The notes: generated from the sequence alone by a model not told the origin. A DNA stretch of 64,000 nt from Rapana venosa (GCA_028751875.1 CM054134.1:45401861-45465860); one strand, 5' to 3'. Counted from the stretch's first letter, positions 12,241 through 25,029 are shown. Translations and numbers: made by a program.

Positions 12241-12639
12241 ATTTTTGGGTTGGGTTGACTCCCCACATGTCACAGGTGGTACCGGGTTACATGGTTACCG
12301 GTAGCAGAGGACACCTCTGACCTGACCCATAGTCATGTTTAAAAGACATCCTAATGTTGTTCACACAAGTAATGCTGTCAGGTAGTAGCTGTGTGTTTCT
12401 ACTTTGACTTATGCTTTCCTGAAAGGAAAAACCAAATGGGAACGGGGGCCTTCTGAAAAATGAATTGACTTGGATCGAAAACATCATTAGTGAGTGCTGA
12501 ATCCTATGTGTTTCCAAATCAGGTCAGTTTCTAAACAGGGCACAAGGAAACCAGTGGTCATCACTGGACGTCAGCACGGCTGGACAGAAGCCTGGCCAAT
12601 TGAATAATGCAGATTACTGTACACCACGAGTGGTTACAG
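12241..12639. other. No gene seen
   Basis: Non-coding sequence follows the 5' side of the RTE-like element. It contains no motif I can assign. Confidence 0.5.
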
Positions 12640-15180
12640 TTTTCCCTTTAAAGGGGTTGTTCCTTAAAGGGTTTATTTTTAAACCCCTGCTTTTTTAAAA
12701 TCAAATTCTTTGAATGCCCGGCCTGTGGAAAAGGGTTTTTGGGGGTTTAGTTGGTTGTTGTTTTTTTTTTACAGTTCCCCAAATGATAGCCGTTCTTTTA
12801 GGGGCCTTATTGTGACAGTAAAAAGCAAAAACTTTTTTCACAGACCTGTTCGGGGACAGGCCTTTTCACATCCCCACACTTTTGTGCCCAAACGTTTTAT
12901 TGGGGATATGGTTTTGGACGGGGTTTCAGAAATTACAGAGGGGTTTGAGAAAAAGGGTCTGGAAAAAACGTTATTTTATATCCCCCCTTTTTAAACCAAA
13001 AATGTCGGGGCTCTTCAAAAGCCATGAGGGGTTTGGAACGGGCGTTTTCTTTGACCCCCCTTCCCTGAAAAAAGAAAATAAAACAGCAAAAATGCCGGGA
13101 ACAAACACCAGATGGATTCCGTGTGCAAGTGTGAAATTACACCCCGTATTGAACCCCACAAGCACACAAAATTTTGGAAAGAAACTTTAATTGGCATTTT
13201 ACTACTGTATGACAAGCTTAGTACAAAACTTTTTAAAAAAATAAATTAGGACTAGTTTTGTAAATCCTACTACTGATAACACCAGGTCCGCAGTCAGCCA
13301 CAGCCTCTGTGATCCAGCCCAAAAAAGAACCCACCCAATTCCCCCTCGTCGACCTACGGCCTGGTCTTTCCTAAAAAATCACGTACTCTAGCTCTTCATC
13401 CCAACTGCAGTTGCGTATTTGAAGTGGTTTTTATCATCTGCAGATCTAGTCTAGTCTATGCCCCAAATGCAACCAGGAAAAACATTTTTTGTGGGTAACA
13501 AGTGGAATTTTCCCTAAAAAAAAAAAAGGAATCCCCTTTAGTTGACCTTGTATTTATCTTTGACATGGAAAAAGAAGGAGCAAATCGATAAAGGAAGCAC
13601 ACAAAACATTTGGGGTTTTTAAAAAAAAACCTTTTATTTTCAGGTAGAGTATTTGGGCAACCGTTTTTTTAAATTGTAGGTTTTAGAGATGGAACTGAAA
13701 GGGTTTTTAAAAGCCTTTCCCTGAGATGCAATTCTTTTTATTGGTTGTACGATTTTTTTTTAGAAAAAATTTCTGCCCATTTTTTATATTTAAAATTTTG
13801 CAATTTTTTCTAGAAAAAACCAAAAAAAAGGATAGTAAAGTGGTGAACTGCAAAAACACAAAACATTCTTTTCAAAATTGGTCAGTTTTAAACATCTTTA
13901 AAAAATGTTTTTTGCAAAAGCATTTTCAATAAAAAGAAGGTTTGTGATTCCCCAACTCTTTTTTCGCCTTTAAATATTTTCTGATACTAAATTTTAGAGA
14001 AGAGACAACCCCCATGTCATAATTTCAAGCTCTTCCTGCATTTTAAAAAATTTTGTAAGGCATTTAACGCTGTTTTTTGTGATCGTTATTCACATACCCC
14101 CCCCCCTATCTTTTTCCCCTCTCTTGAAGTAACTGTTCGATACTGCTTTTGGGAGGCCCCCAAAGTTTTACGTAATCCATGAAAAACAAAGACAGCTCTG
14201 GGTTTTTGACAAGACTGTAGGGGGGTACCTGGGATGGTTTTGAATTTATACCAAAAGAGAGCCGGGTTGATGGTTATGTGCATCCAAGAATTTTGGATTT
14301 AAAAAAAACCCCCACGAATGAAGTTTCATACACTGAACAGATAGCTACGGGTGGGGAAAACAAGGTTTAGCCCAAAACTTCCGTCAATCTTTATCCTGCC
14401 AAAGCAGCATCTGGGAAGAGATTATGGACGAGGGAGGACCCGGGAAAAACCTATTGTAACACTCTACAGTCGGGAAGGACAAAAAAAGATATTTGGGTCC
14501 TGCCCGAAACTGGTTTTCCCATGCTGATTTCCGAAGGGAAATTACCCTTACCGGACATTTTTGGGGAACCTAAACATTTTTTACCATCTTCTTATCAAGA
14601 AAATCCAGTAGTTCTCTAAATTTTTTCCTATATTTTTTTTTGGGGGGTATCTGTTTATCTGGGAAACTAAACATGGTTCCCCCTTTCTCTTTGTTTTTTG
14701 GTTTTTTTTGTATTGGATAAACCCGTAGCAACGTTTTGCAAAAGTTATAGCTGTTGGAAATTGTTAGTCACACATTTGGGGAAAGGGTTTCCCTAGCTCC
14801 ATTTTCATAATGTAAAAGTATATTTTCAACGGGGAACCCCAGTTGTCTTTTTACCAAAACTTTTCTAGCCAGGAATATTTCTCAGTCTGGTGGACGGGGA
14901 AAATCCAGTTTCAGATGGGAACAAGCCCGCAAAAGTTTGCTCTGTATGTAACCCGAGGGGGTTTCTGAAACTAGGGGAAGCTCTGTGCTGAAGGGGATGG
15001 AAAAAAAACAGGTTCAAACCAAAGTCGCAGCTGAGGGTCGGCTGACGCTTTGGCCGAGTTGATGATACGTCCGCTCTACAACCCCAAGTCTTTTGGAATG
15101 GATGTAAACCGTGGCACCAAAGGAGCCTTGCTTCTTTAAGAAAAATGTATACGCCGTTAACAGCTCACTATTGTTATGCA
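12640..15180. other. Homopolymer-rich, low-credibility sequence
   Basis: Runs such as AAAGGGTTTTT, GGGGTTT, CCCCC and AAAAACCC occur far more often than in neighbouring DNA. No ORF resembles a protein family. The same texture appears at 35,370-35,900 and 50,070-52,000, where comparison with the cleaner left arm shows the runs replace ordinary sequence. I read this as poor consensus rather than biology. Confidence 0.6.
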
Positions 15181-15186
15181 ATATTC

Positions 15187-15330
15187 ATGATGATGATGAT
15201 GATGATGAGATGATGAGATGATGTGATGTAATGATGCATCTCAACATGTCATCATCATCGTCGTCATCTCATCATCATCAACACCCCCACCCCCATACCA
15301 TCATACCCATCTTCATCATCTTCAACTTTT
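15187..15330. repeat. (GAT)n / (ATC)n inverted trinucleotide repeat
   Basis: A GAT-rich block (15,187-15,240) is followed by its near reverse complement, CATCATC-rich (15,248-15,290). The two can fold into a long imperfect hairpin. Confidence 0.75.
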
Positions 15331-15339
15331 ATCATTATC

Positions 15340-15720
15340 GTTGTTGTACTAAAAAAATATACGTAATATGAGTCTCATACTTTTTTTTTATATTTATGTG
15401 GTCTTTTTTGGCTTTTTTTCATTTTTTATTTTAAATTTTTTGCTTGTTTCTCTTTAAAAATATAAAAAATTTCATAAAGTACAAATAGAAATGCACTAAA
15501 ATTTACATGTATACACGAGCAGAACCAGCACAAAACACGGACCATGCCAAAAGAACCCCAAAAAAAAAAAAAAACTTACACAAACTTTAGCCTTTTTAAT
15601 CTTAATTTCACACAATTGCATTTAAAGGGAACTCAATTTCTTTCAAACACAAAGTTGTGCAAAAATTCAGATATGGGATAGTTGGATTCATGAGAAACTT
15701 GAAAATCGTTCATGTTTTTC
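15340..15720. other. AT-rich 5' flank of GPCR copy 2
   Basis: AT-rich with poly-A and poly-T tracts and no gene seen. The last ~120 bases before 15,840 begin to match the 5' flank of GPCR copy 1. Confidence 0.4.
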
Positions 15721-15738
15721 ACTCCTATTATTTTGCAG

Positions 15739-15786
15739 ATGTGGAAAACTGTTCGTGGAATATTCGGTAACTCCTTGCACAAGTAA
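15739..15786 (+). promoter_or_regulatory. Upstream ORF after a splice acceptor, GPCR copy 2
   Basis: TATTATTTTGCAG is followed at once by ATGTGG, as in copy 1. Here the upstream frame is 15 codons and stops at TAA 15,784, well before the receptor ATG at 15,841. The acceptor and first two codons are conserved between copies; the rest is not. Confidence 0.4.
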
Positions 15787-15840
15787 AATAAAAGAGAGAA
15801 CATAGAGTGAACTGACATATCTGTTCAGAATAAACAAAGC

Positions 15841-16914
15841 ATGAATAACATTTCAAGCAGCAACATTGAACTTAACAATAGCCAAACGTCCCTACATCCA
15901 AAAGAGCTCTTTGCTGAATACCAGGCAGCTTTGCTTTTCTGGAAAATATGGCCTCCCTGTGTTCTTCTTTTTGGGGGCTTTGGAAACATCGCCACCATAT
16001 GTGTGATGCATCGTATCAAGGACCATAACTCTTCACAGCACGCCATTCTGATGGCTCTTGCCATGTCGGATATTCTGCTGTTGTATACTGGAGCGTTACG
16101 TATGTGGTTGATCAAACTGTTCCAGGTAGACATGCGGCGCATGCATACCGTGATGTGTAAGCTTCACATGTGGATTGTCTACTCTACAGGTGGCACTTCG
16201 GCCTGGTTGGTGACCACTGTGACGATTCAAAGAACCATCGCAGTCAAATGGCCGCATAAGATGAGAGCGATGTGTACCTTGCGGAGGACATGGATTGTCA
16301 TAGCTGTTGTTGTCATCGTGGTTTTTGCCGTCTACTTCCAGGTTCTACCTGGAAAGGAGCTGACAGAAGCAGGTTGTGATCCTACACCATGGTACGCTGA
16401 CTTTTACAGAGAGGTTTTTACATCCATGGACATGTACTTTTCTTCTGTCATCCCATCTGTCTGTCAGCTTGTATGTGATGCTTTGTTTGTCCTGGACTTT
16501 ATTTCAGGCATCTTCTTCCTCCATGATGATTCGTGCTGTTTTCAAAGGACAGTGCTGGTAACGAGAACATGAACGAAAAACGGAAGAACTTGCATCCAGA
16601 ACAACAGTCATGATTCTGGCTCTGTCCTGTGCGTTTTTGGGTTTTCTGACTCTGCCCATCAACATCTGCATCGTCTGGTACAACTACATCCGTGAAGAGG
16701 TCTCCCAAAGCCCCGGTTGTCTGCCATCAAGGAGCTGCTGTATTCAGTGACCTTCATGATGTGGTATGCCAACACCCGCTGTCAACTTTCTCCTCTACTG
16801 CTTCACTGGCCCCAGGTTCAGAAGGGAATTTCTGAACTGGATCCGCTGTGGTTCTCCCGACTCTTCATCTGACATTGTTGGTGAAGGACGTCCACCAGAG
16901 CAAGAAACACCCAG
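15841..16914 (+). pseudogene. Rhodopsin-like GPCR copy 2, frameshifted
   Basis: The first ~220 codons read cleanly and match copy 1 (TM1 GGFGNIATICV, TM3 TIQRTIAVKWPHKM). Substitutions such as VVVFAVYFQVLPGKELTEAG in TM4/ECL2 show it is an older paralogue, not the same allele. An extra T near 16,487 breaks the frame. More indels follow near 16,580-16,600, 16,640, 16,715 and 16,780, and the stop position reads CAG instead of TAG at 16,912. It is either a genuine pseudogene or an intact gene with consensus errors. The clean C-terminal half of copy 3 at 26,826 favours the second view for some of the indels. Confidence 0.75.
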
Positions 16915-17369
16915 CGACAAAGTCAAAGTGACTGAGCTTCTTTACTCCTAAATGCATTGTAGCCTGTAGAAAGGTATTTTTCTTCTTCTTTTTTTATAAA
17001 CTATTCAACATGTCATAGATAAAGTCACTGGAGGAGTAAGATACAGCTTTTAAAAAAACTTCCAATAAAATTTTTTTGTTAACTTTTGCTTATTGCATGT
17101 TGTTAACATATATATTGCTCTTTGTGAGCCAGTTACATCAACAGCCTGACAAAAAGTTCAAGTGTTTAGAAATTAATGCCTTCATAACTTGGCAAATGTC
17201 CTTGTTTTTACTATTAACTTCCACCAAAAGCCTATGGCTATTCACTTTTTTAACCTGCTGTGTTAATACATGCCTCTGTTTTCCCTACACTGTATTGCTC
17301 GTCATGCCAACTTTATCTTTTATGTAGCCTTCCATCAATACTCTACTTTTAGCTACTATTTGGAACTTT
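16915..17369 (+). other. 3' flank of GPCR copy 2
   Basis: The sequence matches 27,196-27,651 nearly base for base, including AATAAAATTT poly(A)-signal-like sites near 17,063. It resembles more distantly the 3' flank of copy 1 (2,500-2,960). It ends at the left target-site duplication of the LINE. Confidence 0.7.
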
Positions 17370-17744
17370 TTTTTTTTTTAATTTTTTTTTTTTTTAACAA
17401 TAACAATAATTTTAATTCAGTTTTTGCAGGCCATATGGCCCATAGGAACAACAGTTAATCATATACTTTCATGTAAGGTGAACATCCTTACTTCTGATAT
17501 CTAAATATTTGCACCCACGGATTTGGTTATGTTTGAACAATGCAAAATTGTGGTAATTCCTCATCCTTCATGAAAGAATTACAAATACGAATACAAGATG
17601 TGTACCAACAAAAATGGCATGACTCTCTATCAGCATACCCTGACTACTTAGATTATCACCCGATTATTTGTAGAGCAAATTTTGTATGTGAAGTGAATCT
17701 TTAGATACGTAGAGGTAATGTTTATGAGGTCAACAGATTACTTT

Positions 17745-17810
17745 TATGTGGTGGTGTGTGTGGTGTGTGTGTTGGTGGTGTGTTGTGTGTGGGAGGGGGG
17801 GGGGGGGGGT
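17745..17810. repeat. (GT)n plus poly-G tract
   Basis: An interrupted GT run ends in a G tract of about 16 bases, which could adopt a quadruplex. It lies inside the LINE insertion. Confidence 0.85.
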
Positions 17811-18541
17811 CCTCTTTCGAAGGGGGCTGTGGTTCAGATGACAATAAAGAGAGAGTTGGAATGACAAGACTACGACTAGTATTTTTTTTTTTTTTTTACA
17901 TCAAACTAAGGTTTATTACATCAAACTAAGTATCTACAAAGTGGTGCATAGCAACACTAACAAGCTTCTCTCTATCTTGCCTCTCTATAACACATCAACT
18001 TAAACTGCTACTGCCGGCGAGAAATGTTTCTAGGATCTTTGCGACGAAGAATAACCGAATTATAAAACTGAATGGGCCCATCTATGATTTTGTGAGAAGG
18101 AAAAACTAATAATATACCATGTGCAAACAAAACCAACGGACAGTCAACCGACAGAACAAGACAACCAAACGAAATTAACTTCATTGATTTTTATAAAGTT
18201 GTGTAGCTCCAACGCCCGCGAGACAATCCAAAATCCCTCTGTATTTTTCTAAACATAACAATCGGTAACATTTCAAACAGATATTATTAAATCTTTTTTT
18301 TTTTTTCCATTGTTGTTTTGCTTTATTCCCAACTTCACTTCACAACTGACCACTTTCTGTATAGTCAAAGATGAATGCCACTGCATGTGTCATGTTGTCT
18401 CAGGTCAATATTTAGGTTGTCACAACAGTTACTTGAAGACAAGGGCAAGAGTCATACATTATCATATACATCAGTAGGAGTGGCATATATTAAACTGGGC
18501 GCGGTTGGGTAAAAAATAAACCAGAGGGAGAGGAATCTGTT

Positions 18542-18545
<4 letters not shown>

Positions 18546-18573
<28 letters not shown>
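18546..18573. repeat. Internal poly-T tract in the LINE insertion
   Basis: A run of about 28 T lies well inside the TSD-bounded insertion. Further T tracts are at 17,881 and 18,298. Each could mark the 3' end of a nested minus-strand retroelement or a long A-rich 3' UTR. Confidence 0.7.
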
Positions 18574-18629
18574 CGCTCTCAGCAAAAGCCCCATTTAATG
18601 CTCTTTTTTTTCGTTTTTTTTTTCACTTT

Positions 18630-18860
18630 AATCAATACAATACACCGCAATAATTATGTGAAAAATGACACTTGTCATGATCAATACAATACATCGCAAT
18701 AATTATGTGAAAAATGACACTTGTCATGATCAATACAATAATTATGCGAAAAGTGACACTTGTCATGATCAATACAGTACACTGCAATAATTATGTAAAA
18801 AATTGGCACTTGTCATGATCAATACAATACACTGATATAATTATGTGAAGACACTTGTTG
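18630..18860. repeat. ~49-bp minisatellite, about five units
   Basis: Units begin ATCAATACAATACA and include AATAATTATGTG and GACACTTGTCATG. The third unit is internally deleted and the last is degenerate. The array lies in the 3' UTR region of the LINE. Confidence 0.85.
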
Positions 18861-21800
18861 CGATCCACTGTAAAATGTTAAAGTGACATTGGTCAAATCC
18901 ATAGGACTCAAAGATTCGCATACTTGTTACCCACAAACTGTTTCTAAATTTACTTTTGGTAATGAGATTTTCTTCTTTTTTACATTTTTTTTAAAAGATG
19001 AGGTTGTTTTTTTTTACAAATGATTTTTAGATAATTTGTTTGCATAACATAGGACAAATGTACATATATGTTATAAGCAAGTATATATAAGAGTTTGCAA
19101 TATATTCAGATTATGAATACGACATTTCGAATAAGTTAAATACAACCTAACAAACTGTACAGAAAAAAGAACATGGAAATGGTTTAGTACACAGACCGCA
19201 TTTTTGAGTATATCAACAAATAAATGCTATCAAAAACAGTTTCTTCAGAAAGTATCTAGTCATCATCAATTAGTTGCTTGTAATATTGCCATTTACCTGC
19301 AAAAACACTATAAGTCATGTTTGTTTTAGCAATACACTCTTTAGTTTGATACAGTTTTTTCAGATATTTTCTAAAAACCCCAAATAGAGGTTCCGTTTTT
19401 TGTACTCTAGATCTGTAAATACAAAATTTTGCATTGATTAATATTTCATCTAGTATTTCATCACTCTTTGATCGAGAATCAAATCCAAACAAAATCTGTT
19501 CCTTTGACAGCACTAGATCATGTGTATTGGTACAATTTTCCTGAAGAAAGCTTTGTAATTCATTCCAAAAATGAGAAGTTTTGCTGCAAGCATAGAATAG
19601 ATGATCAACAGTTTCTTTCTCAAAATTACAGAATGTGCATTTGTTGCTTTCAACAATTTTCATTTTTTCCAGAATATTATTTGTTGCTAGAATTTTGTGG
19701 ATCAGTCTTATCTGGAACCATTTCATTTTAATTTCTTTTATTTTATGTACTTTGTCAAAAATATTTCTCCAGTTGAGATCACCTGTATTTGTATTGTTCC
19801 ATTTATCGCAACACTTTGGCTGTTTGTTATCTGCAACCAGAATGTCATAATAAGGGCGTGTTCCCTTTTTAATTGTCAGAATAAAACCCAAAGCCTTTTG
19901 AAGGTTATTTGATCTATTATCATTTATATTGATGTCCGTTTTGCTGATATACTTTTTAATCGCTTGAACACAGCCTAAATATGTAATAAAATTTGTCTTG
20001 ATATTTATTTCTTCTTAAATTGTTCATATGTCAAAAAATTTCCACTTTCGTCAACTAGATCTGCAATGCGATATATATCGTTGTCTATCCATTCTTTCAC
20101 TTGAAAGAAGTTTCCACCAACTTTAACATTCTCGTTGTAAAATATGTTTTCTGTCAAAAGATTTTCAGAATCAACAAGTTGAACTTTCCTGCTAAACATT
20201 TTGTATGCATGAAATGTATCAATCCAGAATGCATTTGAACTTCTTTCCCTAATTGGTATACAGTAGCTATATTTGTCCAGATCTTTGACAACAGGGCAAA
20301 TCTCTTCAATGATAGAACTCCACTTATGAATCCTGAGTTTAAGTTTTCTTATCCATATAAGTTTTAACCCCATTATATACTGTTTTAGAGATGGTATTCC
20401 CAATCCTCCATGCTTTATATGTTTGATTGTGGTTTTTCTCGAGATTCTATCTTGCTTATTTTTCCACACAAACTTAAAACATAGCTTCTGAAGTATATTT
20501 ATATAATCATTTGGTGGATTAGGTAACAGTATCCAGAGATATATCAGTTTGGAAAGAATTAAAGATTTTAGCACTGCCACTCTACCAATAGGTGTAATAT
20601 TCCTTTTTATCCAGATGTTGAATAGAGATCTTATTTCTGTAATTTTGTTATCATAGTTTAGTTTTTCACATTGTGACAAGTCTGGTGTAAACCATATTCC
20701 GAGTATCTTAAACTGTTTTGGGTTCCAGTCTAACCTTAAATGGGTCATATACCTTACATCAGAAAATGTTTTGCTCCCAAGCCATATTACTTTAGTTTTC
20801 TCTATATTCATAAACAGTCCAGTCACTTTTCCAAATAAATCTAAAGTTTTCATGGACTGTTCAAATGATATGCTGTCACCTTTATTTATTAGCTGTGTGT
20901 CATCAGCGAACTGTGACAACTTGTATTCTGTGTCATTAATATAAATACCTTTGATGTTTCGGTTTTCTCTTATCATAATTGCTAGAATTTCTGCTGAGAG
21001 AATAAATAAATATGGAGATATAGGGTCACCCTGTCTGCATCCTCTGTGGATATTAAACCAGGAGGAGCACTGTCCATTAACTATAACTGTAGACTTAATA
21101 TTTCTGTAGAAGGTTGAAATCCAACGAAGTATATCTTTTCCAAATCCAAATGCTTTAAATACCTTTGAAATGAACTGCCAACTTAATGAATCAAAAGCCT
21201 TTCAAAATCAATGGAAATTAACATACCTGGAAGGTTTTCATTTTTAGGTAATTAATCAGATCATACAACAATCTTATATTATCTCCTATATATCTGTTAG
21301 GCAAAAATCCTGTCTGATCTTCATTGATGAGTTTGGGAAAGAACTGTTTTTATTCGATTAGCTATACAGGATGAGCCTATTTTATAAATAACATTAAGTA
21401 AAGATATTGGCCTCCAATTTTTTATAAATTCTTTTGGTTTGTCATGTTTAGGGATACATGTAACTAGTCCTTCTTTTTGTGTGTTTGTTAATTCCCCATC
21501 TCTAAAGGATCGATTTAAAGCTCTGACTACAAAAGAACCAAGTTGTTTCCAAAAAAACTTGAAGAATTCTGAGGTAAATCCATCAGAGCCTGGGCTTTTC
21601 CCATGTTTCATATTTCTAAGAGCGCATCCAGCCTCCTCCAATGTTATTTCACCTTCAAGCAATTGTTTTTCTTCGCTTGATAGCTTTGGAACTTCTGAGA
21701 CTAGATCTTTAATCTCATATTCTTTTACTTTTCGTTCTTTATATAGGTTTTCATAAAATTCTTTAACTTCCAAAAGAATATCCTCAGATTCATATAGCTC

Positions 21801-23849
21801 CTTGTCATTTGAAACTAACTTTGGCATATATTTACTTATATATTTTTTTTTCTAAATTACAAAAATACTTTGTGATCTTTTCTCCCTCTTCTACCCATCT
21901 AGCTTTTGATCTAGAAGAACACCTTTCATTTTAACATCTCTAATGGCTGTTAGTTCACTACTGAAATCATTTAATTGCTGAATGTCCAACTCTGTTTTGT
22001 TTACTTTTTTCTCTACTTCTTTGATTTGATTTTCTAGTTTTTTGTTCCTCTTGCTCTCTCTCTTTCTTTTTCTGTGTTGCATATGCTATTGTCCTTGTCC
22101 TAATCTTCATCAGCAGAAAATCTAAAAACACATTTTCAGGAACTGTTAACTTTAGATTAGTTTCAGATAATTCTTCTAGATTTTCTTTCTCATAGTGCTC
22201 AGCAGCATACTCTTCAATAACATTGTTAATAGTTTCATTAATTTCTTTTGTATACATGCTATCCTTGAGGAGAGAGTTGTTAAATTTCCAGTACGTCCTG
22301 CACTTCTTTTGTTTACCAAATTTTAAACTTAAGCTAATCATGGAATGATCTGATCGATATCCATATTGGATATCAGGCTCTTCCACAGCAAAGATAAGGT
22401 ATTCAGAGAGAAGGAAAAAATCTAATCTGCTTTGTTTTAAAGGACTTGTCTTTCTCCATGTGAATCTTTTACAATTGGGGTTGTATTCCCTCCATATATC
22501 TGATAACTGTAATTCTTCAATCATATTTAGCACACTTTCTCGAGCTTTAGGGTTGTTGATATGTTTGTAATTATCATAATCAAGGGAGGGATCTAAGACT
22601 ACTATTTGGAACTTTGTTTTCAGTTGCTTTTTGTCTTTTTTTATACAGATTTTAGGTTGAAGCATTAGATTGTACTGATAAACAGACTTTGAATCATAGA
22701 CAGCTAATCAAAGGTATAACCTTAGACTGTTACTGATGCAGGGAGAAGCAGTAGTCTTACCAACTAAAACTGCATTCTGACAAAATGTTGATGCCCATTA
22801 AAGATTGATTATTATATTTTACATTACAGCGACAGGCTCTGACTTTCACTATTCCAGATGCCTCTGATAATGTGGGGAGCTCTCATAGCATAACCTCTCA
22901 GCAGAATCAGACGCATCTTCCATGAACACAGAGTACCACCATATAAATCTGCAACATTGTTTACAGCATAAGAAATGAAATCATATGGTAAGTGTCTTTG
23001 CTAACAGCGTTTTCCCCTCCAAAAATCCTGTGACAGGAACAGTGCTACTGTAAAACTTATTTTGAGATACGAGTGTACAAGGTGGAAGGTCCCAGAGATC
23101 TATCACACCCATGTTTCTACAACAAGACATCGGACTGTTGATGGTGATATTCTACAAGGAACTCTGATCACACTAAACTGCTACAACCTCATGTCAAATT
23201 TCCTTTACGCATGAAAACCTTTTGACAGGTTACGTTTTCAGCTTCTTTGTATCAGAAATATGGCCTGCCTGGAAAAGGAATCAGTCTTCCCGTGCCGATG
23301 CTGTTCCACATATGGTAGTTTTACTCTTTGTGAAGGATTCAGGGCATTATGTTTGCATCAGTCCTTATTGTAAGGGAGAGGGGAGAGAGAGAGATCTTTC
23401 TGCTTTAAAGTGGTAAATGGACACAATGTATTCCATTTTCATGAGTTCTATATGGCAATATTTGCACGAGGCCTGTTATAAAGGGTCTACTGGTACTCTT
23501 ATGACCCTTTTTACCCACTACTAGCTCTTGAGCGTCTTTCAGCCAGAGTTATCAGAGGAGTTTGGAGGCAGCAGATCCAGGGCTGGTTTCCAAGATGTTA
23601 GATATAGGTCCATAGGCACCCACTGTGCCGCATTCTTTGCCCCCTTATGGAATGAAGTTATGGACATAGATCATGGGAGACTGGTTTCCTTCCTGGCAGC
23701 CCACATCCACCACACCAGCAATGAGCGCAAACCACAGGAGGACATCATGGTTACTTTTTTCCTCTTTTGAATCCATTCATCCATGAGCCTTTGTTCTCTT
23801 CCTTTCTTCTCAACCTTTTTTTTTTCTTTCACTACTCTCACTCTGGGTA

Positions 23850-24110
23850 TGGGATAGCACAGTGGTCAGAGCACTCGCTTTCACCAAGCTAAGGTTCAGT
23901 AGCATCGAGCATGATTACCAACTGTATGGGAGACCAATTGCGTGCTTTGGCTTCAGTTCAGTCCCCCAGTTCACCCAGCGGTAAATGGGTATCTGCATTT
24001 TTAGGGACAGGGAAGCTAAAGCAGCAAGGCAGAGGAGATGGGTGCTACCATCAATATGCTGGCCCCTAGATGCCTCGCTCCCCTATGACCAGATAGGCTC
24101 TTGGACACCT
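23850..24110 (+). mobile_element. SINE family E with tRNA-like head
   Basis: The head has an A box (GATAGCACAGTGGTCAGAGC) and a weak B box (AGGTTCAGTAGC). The body holds CACCCAGCGGTAAATGGGTA and AGATGGGTGCTACCATCAAT. A matching copy is at 28,885-29,145 in the second unit, so insertion came before the duplication. Confidence 0.65.
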
Positions 24111-25029
24111 TTTCCTTACTTTGCTCTCATTCTGAGTCCCAGCATTCTGAAGTTTTGCTCACTGGACAGGGCTGGTAGAGAACTTGTCATTTCTCTTAAA
24201 TGTCATCAGGTAGGATGTTTTTTCCTTCTAAAACAATATAATTACTGTCTTATTGTGCCTCTGCCTCTAATGCTGTTGCAGCCTGTACTGTCTGACTACA
24301 CTTCTTAGAGCCCCCAGCATTATACTCCAGACTCTTGTGATCACCTGGCAGATCACAGCTCTTATGACTACGATTAAGACTCATCAGAGGGCTCTGCAAA
24401 AGCTCACTGTAAACTCACAGGGACCTTTTGTAACTGGATTTCTTTTAGAGACATGTTTCTTTTTTGAATTTTTCTCGTTATCTGCACGTTTTCTACTGAT
24501 CATGTTGTGGTCCTATGGTCCCCCGTCTCATGCCATTTTCACGTTTAGCCTTTCTGCTGCTCAGTGCTTGCAGGTAATTTTAAAACAGACCGATATTTGC
24601 TTTGTAGGTCTTTTTCAACCTGCGCTTCGGAAGGCTAGCTATTACACCATTTGGCCAAGGCTTGCAGGGTTTTTGGCTGGGCTTTTCTCCCCTTTTGTGC
24701 TCTGCTAGTTCCCTTTTCTTCGGATCTCCTATGACAGGGTCTGCCTTAATCAGTATGTACATCTTTCTGGCTTTGCCAGCATTTCCAACATTCCTGCACC
24801 CAAATGCCCAACCCCAAACTGCTTTTTTCTAGGACCGTAGCAATGATCAAACTGACTCTTTGCATCACTATGCAAAGCCTCTAAGGTGCACTTTTAAGCA
24901 ACTTCACTATCCAGACATCGCCATCTTTCAGAGCTCATTAATGTCTTCTTTTCAGGATGGATACATCTTGTGAAGAAGATAGATCAATGTCTCCTGTTAT
25001 CTTCTCTTTCTCCTCCATCCACCCCTTTT

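Larger units (their letters stand above)
17370..22598 (-). mobile_element. L1/Tx1-like LINE, 5'-truncated, with target-site duplication
   Basis: A 5.2 kb insertion lies between direct copies of CTACTATTTGGAACTTT (17,353-17,369 and 22,599-22,615). The poly-T at the left end is the poly-A tail on the minus strand. Minus-strand blocks in order: the C-terminal half of the endonuclease (22,598-21,970, with YRSDHSMISL and RLDFFLLSEYL), the reverse transcriptase N-terminal part (21,827-21,321, KSPGSDGF), the catalytic RT part (20,976-20,005, FADD at about 20,899-20,910), and a CCHC zinc-knuckle zf-RVT domain (19,891-19,256, C-x2-C-x8-H-x4-C). Frameshifts separate the blocks, so it is not active as written. 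The first half of the endonuclease is absent. Confidence 0.9.

Noticed and set aside
23985..24708. Plus-strand frames of 107-240 codons in the direct duplication (also 29,016-29,738)
   Set aside because: The peptide begins in a SINE body, has no domain, and is open in one copy but interrupted in the other.
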